From contig OX442315.1 of NCBI GenBank assembly GCA_949358305.1, forward strand, positions 10,506,427 through 10,570,426: 64,000 nucleotides of DNA, given 5' to 3'. Both the position numbers and the translations under genes were made by a program. The stretch's first letter is position 1. Every line of letters begins with the position of its first letter. The DNA comes from Strigamia acuminata (Eukaryota > Arthropoda > Chilopoda > Geophilomorpha > Linotaeniidae). The notes beneath the pieces are model-generated. The model was not told the DNA's origin. It did no database searches and saw only the letters and a program-made list of their open reading frames with translations. Shown piece after piece: positions 56,897-64,000 of the stretch.

Positions 56897-57020
56897 CAGG
56901 GCCGTGTCGACCTATGAGGCGAAGAGGCGGCTGCCAGGTGGTCATGCCGTGGTATTTAACTTTACCAAGGCATGGCCACCTGACGACCACCTCTTCGCCT
57001 CATAGGTCGGCACGGCCCTG
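56897..57020. mobile_element. 124-bp hAT-type MITE, second copy
   Basis: Same length and layout as 6743-6866 (CAGGGCCG ends, near-complete palindrome) with perfect 8-bp direct repeats TTTTTAAG at 56889-56896 and 57021-57028. The corresponding upstream flank of SAMHD1-like copy 1 (about 47570-47610) lacks it. Confidence 0.95.
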
Positions 57021-57054
57021 TTTTTAAGAGAAATAAAAGTAAAACAAACGATTG

Positions 57055-58244
57055 TGTCACCATGTTGTTATGCTGCCGCGTACTGAGAGCAACATGCCTA
57101 AGAGCTGCGGCGATCCGGGTTTTTACTTATTAAATTAGGTAAATTTAACAAGCAATCGTCGTAGAGATGCCGTACAGGACTTCTACTCTGTGGCCAAATG
57201 TTTGTCTAGGGGAATGATTTTACACAGAGTAAAGGAAAAATTAGATAGCTTTAATTGTTCAAAATACAAAGGAGGTATTATTCAAAATGTTTGGGGTCGA
57301 TCTGGCTTCTTCTTCAATATCTACACTCACAGTTGACCGTTGGCTCCAAGATGGCGTCGATGGCGTCGTGTGAGCGCGGGATTTTAGCGGAGTAAACTCG
57401 ACGCTAAAATACGTTGCTAAAATATTCTAAAATCCTCGCGGAGCAAGCTCGACACGAGAATACGTCTTGCACACAGCGGTTTGATTATTACGGAGCAAGC
57501 TCGACGTAACAATCCGTCTTAACACAATTCGCTTTGTGGAGTTAAACTCAACACAAAGCCTTCAAACTAACAGAGTAAACTCGATGTTAGTTTCACACAG
57601 ATTTCTTTGTGGAGCAAGCTCGACACAAAGAACTACAAATCGACAGAGCAAGCTCAATGTCAATTCACACACAGAAATGGCTTAAATTACGTGTAGTAAT
57701 TCAAGCTAGAAAGTTGCTATTCCGTACAGTGGGTACAGACCAGCGATGAAACTCAATTCGTCCAAGAATCACAGATCACACTTTGCAGTTTTGGCAGAAG
57801 TTTGACACGGTTGTGAACAGTTTGGAGGTGGAATCAAGAGTGCGGGAAGAGTGGGCCAAAACCGTTTGGCTCACTTCTAAATCTGCTCAGAAAAGCTGCG
57901 CAGATGACGAGTTGCATGAAGATCACACACGGCCGCCTTCGGGTCGTGTGCAACAATCGAGCCGGGCACGCGCGAGGGGAAGGGATGCTCCGCCCAGGCA
58001 CACGCCTAGCAGCATCATCAAAGCAATGCACGCTGCAGCGCGATTGGTTGACGCTGTTGCTGGGCCAAAACTTGCTGCAAAACACAATATTATTTGGGTA
58101 ATATTGTGTCTTGTTTTATATTTTATTAATGTATGTTTTATTTCAATTTACCTTGAAACAAAACATATAAGCTTGTTGAATATGTTTATAAGACAATTTG
58201 GAAATATGGTGCGCACTCAAATAGGAATATTTGAGGTCACCACA
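57055..58244 (-). repeat. 3' LTR of gypsy element 2
   Basis: About 1,190 bp, TG...CA ends on the element strand. A TATA-like run with AATAAAATATAAAAC lies at about 58105-58125 on the sense strand. The U5-side half carries the seven-hairpin array. Open frames on the plus strand here (for example 57783-58373) are not supported by any family. Confidence 0.75.
57381..57664 (-). repeat. array of seven covarying bulged hairpins in the LTR
   Basis: Seven units share the plus-strand core GAG-YAAR-CTC-RA, each enclosed by a different 7-9 bp inverted pair: 57381-57410 (ATTTTAGCG/CGCTAAAAT), about 57432-57461 (one mismatch), 57484-57513 (one mismatch), 57531-57559 (GCTTTGTG/CACAAAGC), 57564-57593 (AAACTAACA/TGTTAGTTT), 57603-57632 (TTCTTTGTG/CACAAAGAA), 57639-57664. 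In element-sense RNA each is a stem, a 5' UC or UU bulge, GAG, a CUUG or UUUA loop, CUC. CUUG closed by G-C is a known very stable tetraloop; UUUA keeps the 1-4 pairing. Spacers are short and unrelated. Stems that differ in sequence but stay paired indicate selection on structure. Confidence 0.92.
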
Positions 58245-58259
58245 CTTCCCCCCCTTTTA
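58245..58259 (-). other. polypurine tract of gypsy element 2
   Basis: The sense strand reads AAAAGGGGGGGAAG directly against the LTR start, the plus-strand primer position. Confidence 0.8.
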
Positions 58260-58420
58260 AGAAAGAATCTTATTCTTTTCCAAAAAGAGACAGGTAAGTA
58301 TAGGAATAAATACACAAGGTTTCAAAGTAAAATGGAACAGGATATATATTTATTCTTTTTTATTACAATATAAAAAAAATAAAAAAGGAATTATTTTTAA
58401 TGAACGGGCGTGTTCCCTAA

Positions 58421-61255
58421 TTATTTCGGCAACATGTCCGTCGAATGATCGTTTGGATCTTTGTGCTCCGTGACGGTGCACAAAGGTCGGCCGGCGTTTG
58501 GTCCTGACCGGAAGCCAGGGTTGATGTGGAGCCACACTTGTTTGATGCGGTCCACACCATCCCTTCGTCCAAAACCCATCTCGAAATACTCCTGCGGGTC
58601 TTGAGGCGTAATTCGAGCGAACACCAGGCGTTGATGTAGGATCCACGGCTGCTGTTCCTTGATGTGGTTTTCCAGCCACGCGAGGACTCGGTTGCATAAA
58701 TCCTCGCTGTTCTGGAGAATCGTTTTCGTCGCGCTCGTTATGTAGCAAAAGGCGTATAAAGAGCGCAAACGTTGATAGGCGGTGAGGTGGGTGGCCATAT
58801 TCGATCCCCTATCTCTTGGCGGCGAATCCTTTGGAGGAGGCGGCGGTGGCGGCGACTTCTTGCAGATCGAGAGGGATCTGGATCTGCGCAAAGCCGGGGT
58901 GCGCGTCTTTGGTCTGGCACCGCAGGCCACAGGCACGACGAACTCGCGATCGTCGCTGTCGAGCCACTCCATTGGAGACGAGATGTTGCAACTCGGTGCC
59001 TCGGTTGCACGGGAAACACTCGACGTTGCCGTGATGGCAGCGTGGAGTGGAGCTGCGGATGACGGTGGTGCGCCAGCGGGACGGGCGGTAGCTCGTTCTG
59101 CTGCGCGTCGCTGCTTCAGCGCAGCCCATTCCTGCCGTAGTCGAATGGCGGATCCAGCCGGAGTTTCGCCAGTCGCCTCGGCTTGTTGCGTCAATTCGGC
59201 GAGCATCGTTGGAGGATCGGGGCGAACTGACTCCCAGTCGTCCAGCAAGGCTCGTGGAAGCCCTAACGGCACGGTCCACAATCGAGTGGCGGCCGCCAGA
59301 GCAATCTGTGGGTCGGGAAAGACTCCTTGGAACAGGATTCGAAGCAGTCCCTCCGACAATTTCCTGTTCATTTTCTGCAGCGTCCGTTGCAGTTGCTTGT
59401 CGGACTTGCACGACGCAAGCTCTCGCGCAAGCCATTGCCATTCCTTCTCACCTTCGCGGATCTGAGCGAGTTGGTATTCGTCCAGATGCGCGAGGTACAT
59501 CGCTTGGGCTGTCTCGGGAAACGATGAGAATCGCCTCCAGAGATCAGCGCACTCCTGGGCGGGAAACGGTTCGTGAGAGACGTATCCCTCAAAACGGATG
59601 ACCGATGTCACTTGTGGCACGGGCACCGATGGGTCTGGTCGCATGTCGCTGGTAACTGGACGGCAAGCAAACGGCAAAGAGGTGTTGACGTCTCCTTGAC
59701 CGGCTTGCAATGCGGCGATGCGTTGGTCTTCCTTCGCTATCTCGTCCGACCAGTCAATCCGGCCGGAGGAGGAAGCGCCAAGCTGTGAAGCGTTGGACCT
59801 TTCTTCACGCGACGAGAGTGAACTCCTCGTGGAAGATTGGCGCGATTGTACTCGAGGTCGGCTTCGGGATGTGGGTCTCGACACGGACTTCGAATGTCTT
59901 TTTGGCGGCGTCGGCTCGCGTCGGTGATGCGAGCGATGACGAGCCTTCTGGAGTGGAGGCAACCCTCCAATGGCGCCTTCCCCCGACGACTGTGTTGGGG
60001 AGGAGCGACGGCCACTGTAGGGCGACCTCGAAGATCGTGACCTCGACGTGGAGCGCGGTGGCACCACGTGGATGGTGGAAGCGACCTGTACCCGGGGCTC
60101 AGGCTCTGGATACGGGTTTGGCACGAAATCAGCATGGAAACATCCGCCCATGGCTAGTTGATGCATCTCCGATTGGCATGTCGGCACCCAACGTTTCTTT
60201 CCGTCCGTTGTTACACGGAAAGATTCGTTGTAGAGGCGTACAACCTCGGCTTTGGTTTGGTCCAAGCGTTGGAAAATATCCTCCAAAATCTGTCGACGCT
60301 CCCACGCAGGAGCGTTGAAGTAACGGCGATGGTCTCGCGTTTCTTGATTGATCACTGTGAAGGCGAAGTCGAGCAACACGTTTCGCAGTGGTCCGAAGGT
60401 ATCGCGCTTCATTGCCCACTCGAGGGCGTCGCGATGACCGAATCCATCGATTAAATAGGCGATCCGAAACTTCGTTCCCCATCGCTTGTTTAAGGCCTTG
60501 GAGAATTTGTGTCGGGCCGCCCAAAACGTCAGTCGTCCTTTCGACTTTATGATTTCTGGCGGCAATGCGTGTCGCCAGACACCAGGAGCGGTTGGAACAT
60601 CGGGATGCAGTTCGAGATGTGTTTCCCGAAGCTGGATGATCTGTAAAATATTCGAAGAAATAATTAAAATCCATTTTTTCGTGTAAAATAATTATTTCCG
60701 AATTTTCAGTGAATAAAATCACGGGTGAGATTTCATTCGACAGTTTAGATTCATTAAATTTTTCAAAATATTTGAAAAATCGTGAAAAACGTTGTTTCCG
60801 ACGGCTATGTTTCAATGTTGGAGCGTTACCGTAGCAACGCCTCAAAAACGAGACACAGCGCCATCTGGTGATAATAATGGCGGCGCCTTCTTGCGAAGGC
60901 GTTACCAACGAACTTTTCGCTTTTTCTGAGTGAAAATGCACTTTTAATTACTTTTCATGACTGAAAGGTAATTTTATTTTAAATTATTTACCCGGTCGTG
61001 TCTCTGTGCACGAGTTTCGCCGTTTGGATCGGCGAATAGGCCTCCTCGAAGTTGTGGTCGGGGCGGCGTGACTGGCAAACGGGCAGCAGCGTCGGCCAGA
61101 GCGGCTTGAGCTTCGGCGGACGCTTCGGCGGACTCTTCGGTGACATCCACGGATGTATTCGAAGTGTTTGCGGAACCAAGCAGCGTCGAATTTGTTTCTA
61201 ATTCGAGGCTGTTGGCGCCGGCTTCGCTTCCTTCTTTCGGTTCCTCTCCTTCCAT
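58421..61255 (-). CDS. spliced third ORF of gypsy element 2
   Basis: Exon 1 (61255-60992, 88 codons, MEGEEPKEGSEAG...) ends at GTAAAT; exon 2 (60640-58421) follows TTTTACAG. Both are phase 0, giving about 827 residues. As in element 1: an acidic first exon, a start of exon 2 with a short hydrophobic-aromatic motif region (LELHPDVPTAPGVWRHALPPE), an Arg/Ser-rich middle, a central helical segment (LPRALLDDWESVRPDP against element 1's LPRALYQVWAGWTPEP) and a C-terminal domain (LAWLENHIKEQQPWILHQRLVFAR). No membrane helix or signal peptide. Same place between pol and the 3' LTR. The shared exon boundary and LPRAL motif make common ancestry likely. The role is unknown. Confidence 0.78.
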
Positions 61256-61463
61256 TTGAACGACTAATCCAAATGGAAAGAAAAACGAAAATTAATTTAT
61301 TAGTTTTTCTTTGGAAAATTCCAAAGAAAAAACTACTTACAATTGAAGATTCGGGAGAATTTATCCAGTTGTTTCGCTTTTGGTTTTTCGGAGATGAGCA
61401 CTTAGCACACGTGTGAGATCGAAGTGAACTCAGACGCGAAGTGATCAGTTCAAATACCGGAAG

Positions 61464-64000
61464 TTACGTTTGGGTAACGTCGCTGTTAGTGACGTCATCC
61501 AATCTTATTGTTTGATTGGTTTGAGTATGGCTTGAGGAATTGCTCCTTACGTCATACGGCTGATCCCTGGATCTCGAGGTTAGCGAGGGGAGAAGACACA
61601 TGTTGTTTTTTCCTCTCGGTTTACGAGTCCGAAGATTATATCTCTTTGTCGGCGAGGGATTTATTGTATTTAAATCGCCGTCTTCATTGTCATCGGAGAC
61701 TGAGTCAGATGAGTCTTTTATTTCAGATGTTTTTTGTTTCTTTTCTAAAAACACCTTTTTATTTAATTTTTTAGCAATTTCAAGCTTTTTGAAACTGTCA
61801 CGAAGTTCAACGTCGTTATTCACGAGGTCTGACTCCATTTGTGGTTTGGATGAATTATCGACAGGTATTTTCTTTAATTCATCGTCATCTAACGTATCAA
61901 TTATATTTTCAGTCTTTTGACCGACTTCTTCGCCTTCTAACCATACTTCCTGATCGAAACTCGGGAAATACGGAGTTAATTCAGACGAATGGACAGCTGG
62001 AAATATTTCGTTATTTTCTAGCTTTCTCAATTCTACGGATCCTCCCTGTAATACTTTGGTTATTACATATGGTCCTGTTCTTTTATCAGCGATGCCAGCT
62101 GCAATGCCGCGGGCAGCGCTCGACAAAACATGAGAATCTCTCCAAACTAAATCGTTTAATTTAAAATTGGAGAACTTCTCACCTTCTTTTTTAAGATTTA
62201 CTCGTCTACGCAAATCTAACACGTGTGACATCATGTGCTGATATGTTTCGGCGATAACGGCTTCTAATTTTTGCACGTATAAATGTGGGTTTTTTGGATC
62301 TACGACCAAAATTCCTTCAGGTATTCTTGGATCCCAAGGTACTCTGAGTTCGCGAAAAAAGTTAAGAAATGCGGGAGAGAAGTCTCTTCCTCTCGTCACC
62401 GTAGTTCTCAAACTAAATGCAAATTCACGCAAATATTCGTCCCATTTGGAATGAACAGATGAATAAATTGCAACCAAATATTTGATGTCACGGTTAACCC
62501 TTTCAACCGGGTTAGCTTGTGGGTGATACGTTGAAGTTGGTGTTGGAACCATCTTGAACTTTTCACAAAATTTTTTAAAGACTTGGGCACGAAATTGCGG
62601 GCCGTTGTCAGAAATAATTTTACGAGGGAATCCCATGCTCATGGAAAGGTGATAAATGCAATTTGCCACTTTTCCAGCAGTGGGGTTACACATTGGATAT
62701 AATTCTGGCCAATGAGTTGCCACGTCAAGTATGACTAAAATATGTGTGTTGTTTTTGCGCGTCCGAGGTTTCGGGCCGGTCAAATCAACACTTAGGCAGT
62801 CAAATGGGCTGTAAGGACCCATTTGCGCTGCTTCAATTTGTCCTTTCGTTCGAGGCTTGCAAGCTTGACAACGCTCGCAATGTCGAATGAATCTCGTAAT
62901 GTCCGATTTCATGCCTTTCCAGGTATAAATTCGGCGTGCTCGATAAAGAGTCCTTGCAATTCCTGGGTGGCCAGAAAGTGGGTGGCCATGCATCAGCCAA
63001 ATAATTTTATACTTCAATGTCTGAGGTACAAAAACTTTGAGTGCTCTCCCATCCTCCCCCAATTCATCAGACATTGTGGGATGAAATTGCATTAATAAGT
63101 CGTCTTCAATTAAGAAGGTGGTTGCGTGTTTTCTATATTGTTTCCTCTGGAGTCGCGTTGTGACGTCAGGCGGAAATTGATTACAATTTAAAAAATTACG
63201 CATCAATTGGCACACTTTATCTTCTTTCTGTGCCTTAATTATGTCTTCCCTTGTGGGAGGTTCACAATCAAGACGTTCTACAATTTTGGCGACAAATGCT
63301 TTTATTAAAACATTTGACGAAGGAACTTGGAATTTCCTTGAAATTTGCGCTCTTATGACGTCATCTGATTCCTCAGAGGGGTCATAGATTTTAGTCCAAT
63401 AGTTGACGAATTCATGATCTTCCTTTTCCTCCAGCGTGGAGACAGGAAGCTCATGAAACTTTCCCATTTTCCAATTTCGTTGAGGTGATGGACAGTAAGA
63501 TAATAATTCGTCATTATCTCCATCATCTTCAGGATTTTCCGGTTTGTCAATCGGTGATCTGGATAAAGCATCCGCTAAAACATTTAGTGGACCTTTAATG
63601 TATTGTATTTCGAAAGAATAGCGCATCAGCTCCATTTGCCAACGCGCTAACCTTCCGGCAGGTTCGTCTAACTGCATCAACCATTTTAGTGCTTGATGGT
63701 CAGTCCTAACTATGAATGTGGTAAATTCCAAATAATGTCGAAATTTACGTAATGCCCAGATTACCGCTAGGCACTCCAATTCTGTGGCGCTGTAATTTAT
63801 CTCAGCAGGTTGCAAACTTCTGCTGGCATAAACACAAGGCACTTCGATATTTTGATCATCGATTTCCCTCATTTGCATAAGCGCGGCGCCTAGTCCTTTC
63901 CTGCTGGCGTCGGTATGCACAATAAATGGTTCTGTCAAATCAGGCATGGCCATTGTTTCTGCATTTGTTAAAGCATCTTTTATTTGATCAAAAGCTTCTT
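61464..64000 (-). CDS. pol: Pol polyprotein of gypsy element 2, 3' part
   Basis: Open at the right edge; the visible part starts in the connection/RNase H region (EAFDQIKDALTNAET, then FIVHTDASRKGLGAALMQM), continues with an integrase HHCC module (GHPLSGHPGIARTLYRARR...HCERCQACKPR) and the DDE core (LSVDLTGPKP, SDNGPQFRAQ, NPVERVNRDI), the GPY-type end (KRTGPYVIT), and an acidic C-terminal tail to the stop at 61464. Homologous along its length to pol of element 1. RT and protease lie outside the window. No stop is seen. Confidence 0.93.
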   Translation of the reverse strand, partial: EAFDQIKDALTNAETMAMPDLTEPFIVHTDASRKGLGAALMQMREIDDQNIEVPCVYASRSLQPAEINYSATELECLAVIWALRKFRHYLEFTTFIVRTDHQALKWLMQLDEPAGRLARWQMELMRYSFEIQYIKGPLNVLADALSRSPIDKPENPEDDGDNDELLSYCPSPQRNWKMGKFHELPVSTLEEKEDHEFVNYWTKIYDPSEESDDVIRAQISRKFQVPSSNVLIKAFVAKIVERLDCEPPTREDIIKAQKEDKVCQLMRNFLNCNQFPPDVTTRLQRKQYRKHATTFLIEDDLLMQFHPTMSDELGEDGRALKVFVPQTLKYKIIWLMHGHPLSGHPGIARTLYRARRIYTWKGMKSDITRFIRHCERCQACKPRTKGQIEAAQMGPYSPFDCLSVDLTGPKPRTRKNNTHILVILDVATHWPELYPMCNPTAGKVANCIYHLSMSMGFPRKIISDNGPQFRAQVFKKFCEKFKMVPTPTSTYHPQANPVERVNRDIKYLVAIYSSVHSKWDEYLREFAFSLRTTVTRGRDFSPAFLNFFRELRVPWDPRIPEGILVVDPKNPHLYVQKLEAVIAETYQHMMSHVLDLRRRVNLKKEGEKFSNFKLNDLVWRDSHVLSSAARGIAAGIADKRTGPYVITKVLQGGSVELRKLENNEIFPAVHSSELTPYFPSFDQEVWLEGEEVGQKTENIIDTLDDDELKKIPVDNSSKPQMESDLVNNDVELRDSFKKLEIAKKLNKKVFLEKKQKTSEIKDSSDSVSDDNEDGDLNTINPSPTKRYNLRTRKPRGKNNMCLLPSLTSRSRDQPYDVRSNSSSHTQTNQTIRLDDVTNSDVTQT

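Larger units (their letters stand above)
57055..64000 (-). mobile_element. Ty3/gypsy LTR retrotransposon, 3' part (element 2)
   Basis: Read on the minus strand: pol (open at the right edge), spliced third ORF, polypurine tract, 3' LTR (57055-58244). gag and the 5' LTR lie beyond the window. The left border is supported by comparison with the upstream flank of SAMHD1-like copy 1, which departs from this sequence within a few bases of 57055. The LTR starts TGTGGTGACC in element sense, as in element 1, but the two LTRs are otherwise different. Pol and the third ORF are clearly related to element 1 but well diverged, so this is a separate family of the same lineage. Confidence 0.88.

Noticed and set aside
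57783-58373. 196-codon plus-strand ORF in the second gypsy LTR
   Set aside because: It crosses the LTR border and polypurine tract, is antisense to the element and shows no domain.

Overview
The window is from an intron-containing animal genome, most likely an arthropod. Supporting signs are a short interstitial (TTAGG)5 telomere-type run at 50599-50623, a TATA box followed about 31 bp later by a TCAGT initiator at 37284-37319, AT-rich intergenic DNA with short introns, and families such as DEG/ENaC channels, TRAF-like RING/MATH proteins and SAMHD1-like phosphohydrolases. I cannot name the species.

Layout. 1-3100: right part of a Mutator-like (MULE) transposon whose protein joins a transposase, a SWIM finger, an Ulp1-like protease and a PHD finger. 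3420-5726: DEG/ENaC channel exons in which the end of one channel unit runs into the start of the next. 6192-12515: a MATH-domain fragment and two tandem LRR genes (A and B), with a 2.36 kb MULE deletion derivative between them and a hAT-type MITE inside the 5' part of copy A. 12516-18558: diverged duplicated flanks, a small conserved ORF, a DEG/ENaC pseudogene and a 1.5 kb transposon with a large foldback.

18559-31426: a complete 12.9 kb Ty3/gypsy retrotransposon on the minus strand. Its 820-bp LTRs show no difference that I could see. It has a 4-bp target duplication, a tRNA-Pro-type primer site, gag, pol behind an A AAA AAC slippery site, and a spliced third ORF that does not look like an envelope gene. 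It sits in the 3' flank of a third, inverted LRR copy (C, 31479-32474). 32640-33782: a foldback Tc1/mariner relic.

34853-43713: a MATH gene (-), a second copy of the small ORF, a divergent pair (small protein/RRM protein), and a RING-coiled-coil-MATH (TRAF-like) gene with a 3.3 kb uninterrupted (TTTA)n array in one intron. 44208-56389: two tandem SAMHD1-like genes (-), the downstream copy with altered splice sites and inserted repeats. 57055-64000: the 3' part of a second, diverged Ty3/gypsy element (-). It has the same type of two-exon third ORF, and its LTR carries seven bulged hairpins in tandem whose variable stems covary around a constant core.

The host genes look like a duplicated and rearranged cluster (DEG/ENaC, MATH, LRR, small ORF, SAMHD1) repeatedly invaded by transposons. 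Several insertions can be dated or polarised because an empty paralogous site lies in the same window. The strongest candidates for something undescribed are the LTR hairpin array and the shared spliced third ORF of the two gypsy elements.
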